Assembly (NCBI RefSeq): GCF_002584535.1
Contig: NZ_NUOT01000008.1
Span: forward strand, 472,333-516,993
Reading direction: 5' to 3'
From: Bacillus cereus
GTDB lineage: Bacteria; Bacillota; Bacilli; Bacillales; Bacillaceae_G
Length of the DNA: 44,661 nt
Part shown: positions 34,597-43,342 of the stretch, one piece after another
Position numbering within the stretch: the first letter of the stretch is position 1
How the letters are laid out: the number at the start of each line of letters is the position of its first letter
Notes under the pieces: model-generated
Told to the model about the DNA's origin: nothing
The model's input: only the letters and a program-made list of their open reading frames with translations
The model's database searches: none
Made by a program: the position numbers and the translations under genes

Positions 34597-34620
34597 GGGA
34601 CACCTTGTTATAGGTGTCCT
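34597..34620 (-). terminator. Hairpin after yqgE
   Basis: GGACACCT and AGGTGTCC are exact 8-bp complements with a 6-nt loop, about 50 nt after yqgE. The tail CTTTCC is poor in T, so termination would be weak and some read-through into pbpA is possible. Confidence 0.5.
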
Positions 34621-34669
34621 CACTGCTGTTTTACATGTCTTTTTATTCTAGCATAAAACTCAGAAGAAG

Positions 34670-35947
34670 TTAACCTTCTCGTTCGGTATGATTTTGTGTT
34701 GTTTCAGATGCTGGAACCCTTGTCTTATTTAGATTTCCTTCCCCATATTTGACATTTTTAACAGCAAAATAAATAAGTAAATGTCCAGCGCCGAGAATAC
34801 ATAATAAAACAGGTAAGCTTTTTTCTGGCGCAAAAAATGATACTGCACATAAGAAGCTTAAAATGGAACATATTCTCCCGCCGTTCAGCCATAGTTCTCG
34901 TACAACAATATACTCAACACGCCACTCTCTCGCCTGCTTTGCTCTTCCAATTACATCATATGTCATAGAACCGTATGGAACGAGCAAAATTGGATACGCA
35001 ATAGCGATACATGCTGCATAAATGAGTAATTTTACATATGTAACATGAAAAACAACCAAAAATACAACGGCATACAAAATAATTCCACCAAGTAAAATCG
35101 ATTTTTTTCTCCATTCCTTTTTTAGCATACGTGCAACTAAGTAATAACATACAAATGAAACAGCGGAATTGACTAAACTATACTTCCCTAATGCAAATTC
35201 ACTTCCTGATGCTAAATAGACATATACAGAAATAACAAAAATAAACGTTCCTTCCCTTAATCCTTGAAAGAAATGTGCGCGTGTAATCCTTCCCCAGTTT
35301 TTATCAATCTTCCGCTCTTTCAAAACTTGAACAATTTCATAACGCCCTTCGCATTCTCTTTTCGATAAAAAGAAGCTTATAACAACAGCAATCGCAAATA
35401 AAGTTAATGAAAGAAAAAAGATGACTGTATAGCCGCTCCACTTTTCCATACGTGAAATTGTATATCCTGCTGTTATTGGTCCAATCATTCCTGCGAAAGA
35501 TGTTAGAAGACCAAGAAAACCGTTAAAAAAATCACGCGTTTCCGGTTCCGTAATCTCAAACGTCAACAAATTGAATGCAAGCCAATAAAAACCATATCCA
35601 ATTCCAAGAAGACCACCAAGTAATAAAATGTAATGTGAGGCATGCGTTCCTGCAAGCAAAACAACAATAAAAAAAGTCGCTAATGTTCCAACTCCTACTC
35701 GCAGTAAAATAGCACGATCTATCCGCTTTGCCAATTTCCCTGCAAAAAGGAATGTTAATGGCTGCAAAACAACGCTTGCTAAATTATACAAACCAAGGTT
35801 CACATAGTTTTGTGTCTGCTTCCATAAATAAATGTTAACAAACGTGTTGGATAAAGATATCGCGAGCGTGTATAATCCCCCCATTACAAGTAACAATATT
35901 AAATCACGGTTCACCTCGACATCGCCAATTACATGTTTCCACTTCAT
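34670..35947 (-). CDS. yqgE: MFS transporter YqgE
   Basis: This 425-residue protein has about 12 hydrophobic segments, typical of the major facilitator superfamily. The cytoplasmic loop FAGKLAKRIDRAILLR after the second helix corresponds to the MFS motif A region. A charged middle loop (KRECEGRYEIVQVLKERKIDKNW) divides the two halves. The C-terminus is hydrophilic (NKTRVPASETTQNHTEREG). Position between sodA and pbpA matches B. subtilis yqgE. Substrate is unknown. The ATG has a GGAGAGTTATAT leader. Confidence 0.88.
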   Translation of the reverse strand: MKWKHVIGDVEVNRDLILLLVMGGLYTLAISLSNTFVNIYLWKQTQNYVNLGLYNLASVVLQPLTFLFAGKLAKRIDRAILLRVGVGTLATFFIVVLLAGTHASHYILLLGGLLGIGYGFYWLAFNLLTFEITEPETRDFFNGFLGLLTSFAGMIGPITAGYTISRMEKWSGYTVIFFLSLTLFAIAVVISFFLSKRECEGRYEIVQVLKERKIDKNWGRITRAHFFQGLREGTFIFVISVYVYLASGSEFALGKYSLVNSAVSFVCYYLVARMLKKEWRKKSILLGGIILYAVVFLVVFHVTYVKLLIYAACIAIAYPILLVPYGSMTYDVIGRAKQAREWRVEYIVVRELWLNGGRICSILSFLCAVSFFAPEKSLPVLLCILGAGHLLIYFAVKNVKYGEGNLNKTRVPASETTQNHTEREG

Positions 35948-36014
35948 ATATAACTCTCCTTTACTTCATGTTCTAGTCTTCCAAAGACCGACGCAATTAT
36001 GTAAAAGAAAGCAT

Positions 36015-36048
36015 ACAAAAAAGCTAGGAGAATATTCCCCTAGCTTCT
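36015..36048 (-). terminator. Terminator of sodA
   Basis: AAGCTAGG and CCTAGCTT form an exact 8-bp stem (extended by GG/CC slippage), followed on the minus strand by TTTTTTG. Confidence 0.87.
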
Positions 36049-36083
36049 TCAATATCGACTTATATGAAACGGAATACGCGATA

Positions 36084-36695
36084 TTATTTAGCTTCTTGGT
36101 AACGTTTTTCAGCTGCGTTCCAGTCTACAACGTTCCAGAATGCACCGATGTAGTCAGGACGACGGTTTTGGTAATGTAAGTAATAAGCATGTTCCCAAAC
36201 GTCTAAACCAATAACTGGAGTTTTACCTTCTGTTAAAGGAGAATCTTGGTTTGGAGTGCTTGTTACTTCTAGCTCACCATTATTTACTACTAACCAAGCC
36301 CAACCAGAACCGAAGCGAGTTGCACCAGCTTTTGCGAATTCTTCTTTGAATGCATCGAAGCTACCGAATTTCGCTTCAATTGCTGCTGCAAGTTCACCTA
36401 CAGGCTGTCCACCACCGTTTGGAGATAGAATTGTCCAGAAGAAAGTGTGGTTCGCATGTCCGCCACCATTGTTACGTACTGCAGTACGAATTGCTTCTGG
36501 TACTTCGTTTAAGTTTGCAACTAATTCTTCAACACTTTTGTCAGCTAGTTCTGCATGACCCTCTAATGCAGCGTTTAAGTTTGTTACGTAAGTATTGTGA
36601 TGTTTTGTATGATGGATGTTCATTGTTTCTTTATCAAAGTGAGGTTCTAAAGCATCATACGCATAAGGTAAATTTGGTAATTCATGTTTCGCCAT
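36084..36695 (-). CDS. sodA: Superoxide dismutase [Mn]
   Basis: This 203-residue Mn/Fe superoxide dismutase converts superoxide to oxygen and hydrogen peroxide in the cytoplasm. Metal ligands are visible: His in [10 protein letters not shown] (His27), His in GHANHTFFW (about His82), and Asp and His in [10 protein letters not shown] (about 164-168). The GGGQP-type and QDSPL segments favour the Mn form. The ATG follows a GGGAGGAATG site. The promoter spacer holds an 8+8-bp palindrome, described separately, suggesting a dedicated regulator. Confidence 0.96.
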   Translation of the reverse strand: MAKHELPNLPYAYDALEPHFDKETMNIHHTKHHNTYVTNLNAALEGHAELADKSVEELVANLNEVPEAIRTAVRNNGGGHANHTFFWTILSPNGGGQPVGELAAAIEAKFGSFDAFKEEFAKAGATRFGSGWAWLVVNNGELEVTSTPNQDSPLTEGKTPVIGLDVWEHAYYLHYQNRRPDYIGAFWNVVDWNAAEKRYQEAK

Positions 36696-36749
36696 TGTTA
36701 CATTCCTCCCATTTTATGTATTGCCTAAAATCACTTGGCATACAACTTC

Positions 36750-36778
36750 ATTTTACCCTATTTACAATAGGGTGAAAA
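36750..36778 (-). promoter_or_regulatory. sodA promoter with an operator-like palindrome in the spacer
   Basis: On the minus strand -35 TTTTCA (36773-36778) and -10 TAAAAT (36750-36755) are 17 bp apart. Between them ACCCTATT (36755-36762) and AATAGGGT (36766-36773) form a perfect inverted repeat with a 3-nt centre. It fills the spacer, where a repressor would block RNA polymerase. It does not match PerR, Fur or MntR consensus sites. Confidence 0.6.
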
Positions 36779-36858
36779 CAAATTAAATCACATTGTCTTG
36801 CTATCAATAACGTAGCAAAATTCCCATTTCTTTTCAAACAAAATGCTCATATATTTCG

Positions 36859-36890
36859 TCAAAAAAGCTTCCTTCTATTAAGGAAGCTTC
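36859..36890 (-). terminator. Terminator of the tRNA gene
   Basis: AAGCTTCCTT and AAGGAAGCTT are exact 10-bp complements with a 5-nt loop, followed on the minus strand by TTTTTTGACG. Confidence 0.9.
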
Positions 36891-36921
36891 TTGTCTACAT
36901 GATAAACATGTGAAATGGATA

Positions 36922-36995
36922 TGGACCCTGTAGGACTCGAACCTACGACCGGACGGTTATGAGCCGTCTGCTCTAACCAGCTGAGCTAAGGGTCC
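36922..36995 (-). tRNA. tRNA with CAU anticodon, probably tRNA-Ile2 (lysidine-modified)
   Basis: The minus strand folds into a full cloverleaf. The acceptor is GGACCC/GGGTCC, the D arm AGCTCAGCTGGTTAGAGC and the anticodon stem GACGG/CCGTC with loop CTCATAA. The variable loop and T arm GTAGGTTCGAGTCCTAC follow. The discriminator is A and no CCA is encoded. The anticodon is CAU. The loop and stem resemble bacillary tRNA-Ile2 (read as AUA after TilS modification) more than elongator tRNA-Met (typically GTTCATACC). A call of tRNA-Met by a simple scanner would follow the anticodon only. Confidence 0.9.
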
Positions 36996-37105
36996 AGAAT
37001 TATGTATACAGCGGTGGCTAAATTTGAGATTGTACCACCAAATCTCCACTGAACATTCATAAAAGCTAAAAATCGTAAGATATATCGATTAAGAAATGTA
37101 AGATA

Positions 37106-37135
37106 AATTTACCATATAAAAAAGAAAAGTGTCAA
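37106..37135 (-). promoter_or_regulatory. Strong sigma-A promoter of the tRNA gene
   Basis: A consensus -35 TTGACA and an extended -10 (TGGTAAATT) have 18-bp spacing. Predicted transcription starts near 37099, giving about a 100-nt 5' leader before the tRNA. Confidence 0.7.
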
Positions 37136-37408
37136 TTGTATTTTTACCTTTTCGAATCTTAAAGAGCTATCTTACTGCAAGCGAATAATTATATGAATCC
37201 ATTTTGATTTTTCGACATCCCCCCTGCTACGAGATACAAAAAGTAACCTACACTCGTTTTCTCCCTTCGTACAAGGCAAGAAAAGAATGCGATCACCTCT
37301 ATGCATAGCCGGATGATTTCTCCCATATAAAGAAAAATTTTATTAGTAGTAATTCCTCTCTATATAGCCAAATTACTGAAGTATTAACCTTATTTCGTGT
37401 GATATAGC

Positions 37409-37438
37409 TTGTGATTCTCCAGATTCGTACGTTACAAT
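37409..37438 (+). promoter_or_regulatory. Sigma-A promoter of yqgB
   Basis: TTGTGA (37409-37414) and TACAAT (37433-37438) have 18-bp spacing and lie 48 nt upstream of the ATG. Confidence 0.55.
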
Positions 37439-37485
37439 GATTTTATGCATCAATCTTTCATACATATAGCAAAGGAAGTGGATAC

Positions 37486-38253
37486 ATGTCCATATTTACG
37501 CAGCTAGTAAAAAGTTTATATTCGCCAAAAGACATGGCACTTTTTCGTTTTCAAAAAATCGGGAAAACAATTCTGTTTATCATGTTATTATGTTTAATTG
37601 CAACGATTCCAAAAACTTTTATATTTGGAAATTTCGTACAAGATGTCGTTTCTACTGTACACCAATCAATTGAAAAGGACCTTCCGGATTTTAAAATTGA
37701 AAACGGTGAACTTCATGCCGACATCAAAGAACCCATTATAAAAGAAGATGGGAATTTTGTTTTCGTATTTGACCCTAATGCGACAGATACAAATGCATAT
37801 GCAAATAAACAAGGTGTATTCGTTTTAAAAGATAAAGTTGTATCTACTAATAACAACCAAACACAAATTCAGTCTTATAGCGATTTCGGTAATGGTACAT
37901 TTGAGAAAAAAGATATACAGAATATTGTATCAGCCATTGATAATATTTATCCGTTTCTCATGTTCGGCGTTGGAATAGCCATTTACTTGATCCAATTATT
38001 TATTTCGTTCCTAGGCACAACAATTTTAGCCTTCATTGGTTCAGCCATGGTTGGTCAACGAAAATTATCTTACAAACAAGTTTGGACATTAACAGCTTAC
38101 AGCTATACAATCCCGACAATTTTCTTTATGATTATGGATTTACTAAAGGTAAATGTACCATGGTCATTCCTTCTATACACTGCTATCATTTTAATTGTTC
38201 TGTACTTAACAATTAAAGAAATACCAAAACCTAAAGAAAAACACGAACTATAA
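37486..38253 (+). CDS. yqgB: DUF1189 family membrane protein YqgB
   Basis: This 255-residue membrane protein has one helix near residues 28-46, a 100-residue external polar domain (about 48-145), then a group of three or four helices in the C-terminal half. The DUF1189 pattern is clear: LYSPKDMALFRFQKIGKTI at the start and LSYKQVWTLTAYSYTIP in the second half. Function is unknown. The adjacent B. subtilis gene yqgC is missing. The ATG follows GGAAGTG. The gene ends in its own terminator. Confidence 0.88.
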   Translation: MSIFTQLVKSLYSPKDMALFRFQKIGKTILFIMLLCLIATIPKTFIFGNFVQDVVSTVHQSIEKDLPDFKIENGELHADIKEPIIKEDGNFVFVFDPNATDTNAYANKQGVFVLKDKVVSTNNNQTQIQSYSDFGNGTFEKKDIQNIVSAIDNIYPFLMFGVGIAIYLIQLFISFLGTTILAFIGSAMVGQRKLSYKQVWTLTAYSYTIPTIFFMIMDLLKVNVPWSFLLYTAIILIVLYLTIKEIPKPKEKHEL

Positions 38254-38281
38254 AAAAATGCCATTTTGGCATTTTTTTTTT
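38252..38281 (+). terminator. Terminator of yqgB
   Basis: AAAAATGCCA and TGGCATTTTT are exact complements with a 3-4-nt loop and an extended run of T. Confidence 0.9.
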
Positions 38282-38318
38282 GGACAAGCATATATTTCCT
38301 AACAAAGGAGTGAGGAAT

Positions 38319-38666
38319 ATGAAGAGACTTAGCGCACTCTTACTTGTGCTTGTTCTCGGTTACGTGTTTTATTATGATATTAAAATTGGTACTTTACCAA
38401 TGTTAAGTTCATACAAAAAAACAACAGCTACTCAAACTGTAAAAAAAGAAAACGTAGATACAAAATCCAAAAAAGAAACAAATATACAATATAAAGCAAT
38501 TGAAGTAAAAACAGGAGATACTGTTTTATCCATTACAGAAGCAATTAACAAGAGAAAGATTCCTTCTATTGAAAATGTAATCGATGATTTTAAACAATTA
38601 AATACAAATACATCTTCTACAAAAATTCAAATCGGGAAATCTTACAAATTCCCGTTATATCAGTGA
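38319..38666 (+). CDS. yqfZ: LysM-domain membrane-anchored protein YqfZ
   Basis: This 115-residue protein has an N-terminal hydrophobic signal-anchor (about residues 4-20, LSALLLVLVLGYVFYY), then a lysine/threonine-rich linker. A C-terminal LysM-like domain follows (IEVKTGDTVLSITEAINKR...KIQIGKSYKFP) that should bind cell-wall glycan outside the membrane. The ATG at 38319 lies behind AAAGGAGTGAGG; an in-frame extension upstream is within the yqgB terminator and is rejected. It precedes ispG, as in B. subtilis. Confidence 0.88.
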   Translation: MKRLSALLLVLVLGYVFYYDIKIGTLPMLSSYKKTTATQTVKKENVDTKSKKETNIQYKAIEVKTGDTVLSITEAINKRKIPSIENVIDDFKQLNTNTSSTKIQIGKSYKFPLYQ

Positions 38667-38821
38667 ATCATCACTTAATCCTTGTCAATTACATAAAGGC
38701 GCTGATACAATAGTAAAAGTGAAACCGAGCATATAGGTTTCTATCGTTCCATATCACATATACTATTTTTGATATGGAAGGAAAAATAAGAAACTTCTTT
38801 TATAAGGAGAGCGATCTATTC

Positions 38822-39928
38822 GTGAATGAAATGACTCATCGTACAAAAACACGTCCTGTTAAAGTCGGTAATTTAACAATTGGCGGTAATAATGAATTAA
38901 TTATACAAAGTATGACAACAACGAAAACGCATGATGTAGAAGCAACCGTTGCTGAAATCAAACGGTTAGAAGAAGCGGGTTGTCAAATTGTCCGCGTTGC
39001 TGTCCCAGACGAACGCGCAGCAAATGCGATTGCTGATATTAAAAAACAAATTAACATCCCACTTGTTGCTGATATTCATTTTGATTATCGTCTTGCTTTA
39101 AAAGCAATTGAAGGTGGCATTGATAAGGTACGTATCAATCCAGGAAACATCGGCCGTCGCCATAAAGTAGAAGCTGTTGTAAATGCAGCGAAAGAACGCG
39201 GTATTCCAATTCGTATTGGTGTAAATGCTGGCTCATTAGAACGCCACATTTTAGAAAAATATGGCTATCCTACTGCTGATGGTATGGTTGAAAGTGCCTT
39301 GCATCACATTAAAATTTTAGAGGACTTAGATTTCCACGATATTATCGTATCGATGAAAGCCTCTGATGTTAACTTAGCTATTGAAGCATACGAAAAAGCA
39401 GCTCGTGCTTTTGATTATCCATTACATCTAGGCATTACAGAATCTGGAACACTATTTGCTGGGACAGTAAAAAGCGCCGCTGGTCTGGGTGCGATCTTAA
39501 GTAAGGGTATCGGAAATACACTTCGTATTTCATTAAGTGCTGATCCTGTTGAAGAAGTTAAAGTTGCTCGTGAATTGTTAAAATCATTCGGTCTTGCATC
39601 GAACGCTGCAACACTTATTTCTTGCCCAACATGCGGTCGCATTGAGATTGACCTTATCAGCATCGCAAATGAAGTAGAAGAATATATCTCTACACTGAAA
39701 GTACCGATTAAAGTCGCTGTACTTGGATGCGCAGTAAACGGACCTGGTGAAGCTCGTGAAGCTGATATCGGTATCGCTGGCGCACGTGGAGAAGGTTTAT
39801 TATTCCGTAAAGGAAAAGTCGTACGTAAAGTACCAGAAGAAACAATGGTAGAAGAACTCAAAAAAGAAATTGATGTAATTGCTGCTGAAATGGCTGCGAA
39901 TCAAGAAAAAGAAAAACAAGAGCAATAA
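38822..39928 (+). CDS. ispG: (E)-4-hydroxy-3-methylbut-2-enyl-diphosphate synthase (IspG)
   Basis: This enzyme of about 368 residues is the penultimate step of the MEP isoprenoid pathway. It reduces MEcPP to HMBPP with a [4Fe-4S] cluster. The cluster ligands CPTC (near 265) and C in [14 protein letters not shown] (near 300), plus the final conserved Glu of GPGE, are present. The barrel begins [22 protein letters not shown] start at 38822 aligns with B. subtilis IspG, behind an AAGGAG site at 12 nt; an ATG three codons later is possible. The upstream ATG at 38774 is rejected. Confidence 0.95.
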   Translation: MNEMTHRTKTRPVKVGNLTIGGNNELIIQSMTTTKTHDVEATVAEIKRLEEAGCQIVRVAVPDERAANAIADIKKQINIPLVADIHFDYRLALKAIEGGIDKVRINPGNIGRRHKVEAVVNAAKERGIPIRIGVNAGSLERHILEKYGYPTADGMVESALHHIKILEDLDFHDIIVSMKASDVNLAIEAYEKAARAFDYPLHLGITESGTLFAGTVKSAAGLGAILSKGIGNTLRISLSADPVEEVKVARELLKSFGLASNAATLISCPTCGRIEIDLISIANEVEEYISTLKVPIKVAVLGCAVNGPGEAREADIGIAGARGEGLLFRKGKVVRKVPEETMVEELKKEIDVIAAEMAANQEKEKQEQ

Positions 39929-39930
39929 TA

Positions 39931-39968
39931 AAAACGGCTGTCTGGATATTACCAGCAGCCTTTTTATT
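39931..39968 (+). terminator. Terminator of ispG
   Basis: GGCTG-CTGG and CCAG-CAGCC form a stem with one bulged T, followed by TTTTTATTAT. Confidence 0.85.
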
Positions 39969-39989
39969 ATACCTTAGTAGTGAAACTAA

Positions 39990-40024
39990 AAATAAAAGCT
40001 CGTCAGTTTCAAAACTGACGAGCC
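39990..40024 (-). terminator. Terminator of the znuC-znuB-zur operon
   Basis: GCTCGTCAGTTT and AAACTGACGAGC are exact 12-bp complements with a 2-nt centre, followed on the minus strand by TTTTATTTTTAG. Confidence 0.92.
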
Positions 40025-40025
40025 T

Positions 40026-40439
40026 TTATTTTGTACACTTCGGGCAACGACCATATATTTCAAACTTATGCCCCGTTACCTCGTACCCTTTAAAATCTTT
40101 ATTCATAAAATCCATTGGACAAGAAGTAATTTCTTTTGTCCCACCACAATCCAAACAAATAAAATGATGATGATGTTCCATAATTGAACATGTAAATCGG
40201 AAATGTTTCTCCCCATTTAGTTCTGTTTGTTCTAAAACACCAATTTCAGCAAATACTGTTAAATTACGATAGATTGTATCAAAACTTAGTCCTGGATAAT
40301 CATCCTTCATATGCTCTAAAACGTCCTTTGCGGTTAAATAACGATTATGAGCCGCAAATAACCGCAACATTTCTTCCCTTTTTCCAGTATGTTTATAGCC
40401 TTTTTCTTTCATAAGGCGTAAAGCTTCTGTCAGATTCAT
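40026..40439 (-). CDS. zur: Zinc uptake regulator Zur (Fur family)
   Basis: This 137-residue Fur-family repressor has an N-terminal winged helix ([32 protein letters not shown]). The C-terminal dimer domain has two structural-zinc CxxC pairs (CLDCGG and CPKCTK) and the regulatory HHHHF stretch. Its gene is last in the zinc transporter operon and sits where B. subtilis has zur (yqfV). The frame extends upstream to 40487, but the ATG at 40439 has a ribosome site (AGTAGGGATAG). With zinc bound it should shut off its own operon through the site at 42074-42094. Confidence 0.93.
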   Translation of the reverse strand: MNLTEALRLMKEKGYKHTGKREEMLRLFAAHNRYLTAKDVLEHMKDDYPGLSFDTIYRNLTVFAEIGVLEQTELNGEKHFRFTCSIMEHHHHFICLDCGGTKEITSCPMDFMNKDFKGYEVTGHKFEIYGRCPKCTK

Positions 40440-40452
40440 AACTATCCCTACT

Positions 40453-41286
40453 TTATGCAGTTTTTTTCTTCTTCCATAAGATTGCACCGATTAAAATAAG
40501 AACTGCTAGCATAACAATTGTACCACCTGGAGCTAAATCAAGCTGATAAGAAGTAAACAGTCCACCTATCACAGAAATTTCACCAAATAAAATGGAAAAG
40601 AAAATCGCTTGTTTAAATCCTTTTGCGATGCGGATACTTGCGGCAACTGGTAACGTCATTAAAGATGATACAAGAAGAACCCCAACAACTCGCATCGATA
40701 TCGCTATAACAAGCGCAACTAAAATAATAAAAACAAAGTGGATCCACTTCGCACCAAGCCCTGTTGATACAGCATATTCCTCATCAAATGATAATAAAAA
40801 TAACTCTTTATATAGTAGAATAATCGTTGCAATAACTACGATTGCTACAATACCAATAAGAATTAAATCTGTGCTTGTTACAGCGCTAACGCTACCAAAT
40901 AAGTAACTAAATAAATCCGTATTAAATCCATTAGCAAGCGAAATGAAAATAACTCCAATTCCCATCCCAGCTGAAAGAATAATCGGAATCGCTAATTCTT
41001 GGTAATGTTTATATACAGTACGTAACTTTTCGATTAATAGCGCTCCACCTATCGAAAAAATCATCCCCATATATAACGGATTTAAAAATCCACCTGTAAA
41101 AATGGTTTTTTCAAGCAATAAACTTGCAGCAATTCCCGATAATGTCACATGGCTTAACGCATCTGCAATCAGTGACATACGGCGAATTACAACAAATACA
41201 CCGATTAATGGGGCAACCAGCCCTATTAAAATACCAGCGTATAAAGAATTACGTAAAAAATCATATTGTAAAAAATCCTGTATCAT
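40453..41286 (-). CDS. znuB: Zinc ABC transporter permease (ZnuB/AdcB)
   Basis: This 277-residue membrane subunit of the metal ABC-3 family has about eight helices. The family segments [23 protein letters not shown] (about 30-52) and [22 protein letters not shown] (near 195-216) are clear. The ATG shares one base with the znuC stop (TAATG), so translation is coupled. The C-terminal KKKKTA is cytoplasmic. The substrate-binding lipoprotein is not encoded here and must come from elsewhere. Zinc specificity follows from the Zur site and the zur gene in the operon. Confidence 0.93.
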   Translation of the reverse strand: MIQDFLQYDFLRNSLYAGILIGLVAPLIGVFVVIRRMSLIADALSHVTLSGIAASLLLEKTIFTGGFLNPLYMGMIFSIGGALLIEKLRTVYKHYQELAIPIILSAGMGIGVIFISLANGFNTDLFSYLFGSVSAVTSTDLILIGIVAIVVIATIILLYKELFLLSFDEEYAVSTGLGAKWIHFVFIILVALVIAISMRVVGVLLVSSLMTLPVAASIRIAKGFKQAIFFSILFGEISVIGGLFTSYQLDLAPGGTIVMLAVLILIGAILWKKKKTA

Positions 41287-42056
41287 TATATCCTCCCGTG
41301 ATGCTCATGATCATGCTCTAAACGATGAACATGATGTCCATATAAAATCGACATTTCTGCATCTTCTAACTCTCGGAATTTCTCAACGTTTCCATGGAAA
41401 TGTAAATGTTGATTTAAACATGCAACATGCGTCACTTTCTCTGTTACAGCCCCCATATCATGTGTAACGAGTATCAGTGTGATCCCTAGTTTTTTATTTA
41501 AATCTTCTAGTATCTCATAAAAACTCTCCACACTCTTTACATCGATACCCACTGTAGGCTCGTCCAAAATCAGTAATTCTGGGTTACTTACAAGCGCACG
41601 CGCAATAAATACACGTTGCTGTTGTCCACCGGAAAGCTCTCCGATGTTACGATTTTGAAATTCACGCATCCCTACGTCTGCGATTGCCTTAGCTACTTTC
41701 GCTTTATCGTCTTTTGTTAAGAAGCGAAACAATCCTCTTTTAGAAACCAGTCCCATTGAAACAACTTCAAATACAGTCGCTGGAAAACCAGAATTAAAGC
41801 TGTTTGCCTTTTGAGATACATAGCCAACCTTGTTCCAATCTTTAAATTTTTTGCTATCAACATCGAATAACCGAACACTTCCCTTTTTCGGTTTCAAAAC
41901 ACCTAATATACATTTTAGCAAGGTCGATTTACCAGATCCATTCGGCCCAACCAAACCTAAAAAAGCTCCCTGCGGAACTTGCAAATTAATATCTTCTAGT
42001 ACATTTCGCTCTTCATATCGAAATGTCAATCCTTCGATTTCCAATATATTATTCAT
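41286..42056 (-). CDS. znuC: Zinc ABC transporter ATP-binding protein (ZnuC/AdcC)
   Basis: This 256-residue ABC ATPase has Walker A GPNGSGKST at 37-45, Q-loop VGYVSQKAN near 78, signature LSGGQQQR near 140, Walker B LLILDEPTVGID near 160 and switch His in VTHDMG near 195. The last 30 residues are histidine-rich (YGHHVHRLEHDHEHHGRI), which could bind zinc and adjust activity. It is the first gene of the operon, with a consensus-like promoter and a Zur box between promoter and ribosome site. Confidence 0.93.
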   Translation of the reverse strand: MNNILEIEGLTFRYEERNVLEDINLQVPQGAFLGLVGPNGSGKSTLLKCILGVLKPKKGSVRLFDVDSKKFKDWNKVGYVSQKANSFNSGFPATVFEVVSMGLVSKRGLFRFLTKDDKAKVAKAIADVGMREFQNRNIGELSGGQQQRVFIARALVSNPELLILDEPTVGIDVKSVESFYEILEDLNKKLGITLILVTHDMGAVTEKVTHVACLNQHLHFHGNVEKFRELEDAEMSILYGHHVHRLEHDHEHHGRI

Positions 42057-42073
42057 AGCATCTCACCTATTTT

Positions 42074-42094
42074 AATTCAGAATGATTCCGATTT
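42074..42094. promoter_or_regulatory. Candidate Zur box in the znuC leader
   Basis: The 21-bp palindromic site (half-sites AATTCAGAAT and ATTCCGATTT around G) matches 17 of 21 positions of the B. subtilis Zur consensus recalled from the literature (AAATCGTAAT-N-ATTACGATTT). It lies at about +6 to +26 of the predicted transcript, so binding would block transcription. Confidence 0.75.
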
Positions 42095-42106
42095 ATTCCT
42101 ACTTGA

Positions 42107-42135
42107 ATTATAGTATAGCTTATTATAGTTGTAAA
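42107..42135 (-). promoter_or_regulatory. Sigma-A promoter of znuC-znuB-zur
   Basis: On the minus strand -35 TTTACA (42130-42135) and perfect -10 TATAAT (42107-42112) have 17-bp spacing. Confidence 0.75.
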
Positions 42136-42142
42136 CCAATCT

Positions 42143-42171
42143 GCCCTAAAATAAAGAATATGTTTTAGGGC
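42143..42171. repeat. 9-bp inverted repeat just upstream of the znuC promoter
   Basis: GCCCTAAAA (42143-42151) and TTTTAGGGC (42163-42171) are exact complements around 11 nt. There is no T tract on either side. It lies 7 nt upstream of the -35 box, so an upstream regulator site is possible. Confidence 0.5.
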
Positions 42172-42188
42172 GACCTTATTATTATAAC

Positions 42189-42217
42189 AAAAAGCAGAGA
42201 AAATCTCTCTGCTTTTT
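42189..42217 (-). terminator. Terminator of yqfU
   Basis: AAAAAGCAGAGA and TCTCTGCTTTTT are complementary around a 3-5-nt loop, with a T-rich tail on the minus strand. It is about 100 nt after the yqfU stop. Confidence 0.85.
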
Positions 42218-42314
42218 AAGACTATTTAAAAACCACAACAAAGATAACTATCACATTTTTTCATATTTCAAAACCGATTAGCTCTCTTTCCTTTTCGTTT
42301 TTGAACATCCGCTT

Positions 42315-43193
42315 TTAATGAATAGCAGATTTAAATTTACCACCATTCGTCTCTTGCGTACTCATAATTGTAATAAAGGCATTTTCATCAATTTCATGAA
42401 CAATTGATTTTAATTTCGTTACCTCAAGACGTGTAACAACAGCATAAATTACTTCTTTTTCTTTATCCGTATAACCACCCTTAGCAACAAGTTTAGTTGT
42501 CCCACGACCAAGGCGGTGTAAAATGGCATTTGATACTTCTTCATACTGATCTGATACAATCAGTACTGCTTTCGTCTCATCCAACCCTTGAATAACCGTA
42601 TCAATTGTTTTAAATGCAATATAGTATGTCATAACGGAATACATCGCCTGTTCAACACCAAATACAAATGCCGCCCAAGCAAAAACAAATAAATTCACAA
42701 ACATAACAAATTCACCGACAGAAAACGGTAATTTTTTCGTTAATAAAATCCCCATAATTTCTGTTCCGTCTAATGAGCCACCGTGTCTAATAACAAGCCC
42801 TACACCAAGCCCTAAAATAAGCCCTCCAAAAACAGTCGCTAAAATGGGTTCAGTCGTAAATGGTTTAATAGAATGTAATGTTGACTCTATAAAAGCTAAA
42901 GCCACAATCGCAAAAGCAGAAGATAACATGAAGGTTTTCCCAATTTGTTTATATCCGGAATACATGAACGGTAAATTGAGGATGACAACTAAAGTAGAGA
43001 AACTTAACCACCAAATGTTTGGTGTAAGGTAATCTAGTATGAGGGAAATACCGATAATACCGCCATCAATAATTTTATTCGGTATTAAAAATAATTCAAT
43101 GGCTACCGCAGCACATGCCGCTCCAAAAACAATCATAACTAAACGATACAATAAATGAATAACACTTTCTTTTCGATGTTGTTTTTTCTCCAT
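42315..43193 (-). CDS. yqfU: YitT family membrane protein (YqfU)
   Basis: This 292-residue protein has five or six membrane helices in its first 190 residues, with the YitT repeats [10 protein letters not shown] and [15 protein letters not shown]-terminal cytoplasmic DUF2179 domain follows ([32 protein letters not shown]). Function is unproven; relatives are thought to be transporters. Synteny (between zur and nfo) matches B. subtilis yqfU. The ATG has a GGAGGGCGT leader. It ends about 260 nt before znuC with a terminator between, so it is a separate unit. Confidence 0.9.
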   Translation of the reverse strand: MEKKQHRKESVIHLLYRLVMIVFGAACAAVAIELFLIPNKIIDGGIIGISLILDYLTPNIWWLSFSTLVVILNLPFMYSGYKQIGKTFMLSSAFAIVALAFIESTLHSIKPFTTEPILATVFGGLILGLGVGLVIRHGGSLDGTEIMGILLTKKLPFSVGEFVMFVNLFVFAWAAFVFGVEQAMYSVMTYYIAFKTIDTVIQGLDETKAVLIVSDQYEEVSNAILHRLGRGTTKLVAKGGYTDKEKEVIYAVVTRLEVTKLKSIVHEIDENAFITIMSTQETNGGKFKSAIH

Positions 43194-43342
43194 ACGCCCT
43201 CCTTATACATTCTATATGCAGTTTCATTCTTCTATTATAACACACTCCCCTTTTTCTTTTTAAAAAGCAATTAGAGTGTGAATATACACAAGCATCCTAC
43301 ACATATATTTCGGTATAAGAACCACTGAAGGAGGACGACATC

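Larger units (their letters stand above)
37001..37485. other. Intergenic region with two divergent promoters
   Basis: The 485-nt gap has no supported gene. It holds a strong minus-strand promoter for the tRNA at 37106-37135 and a plus-strand promoter for yqgB at 37409-37438. Nothing else was seen. Confidence 0.6.

Noticed and set aside
36256-36775. Two long plus-strand frames opposite sodA
   Set aside because: They result from biased codon use of a highly expressed gene. The translations are leucine/serine-rich and unlike known proteins.
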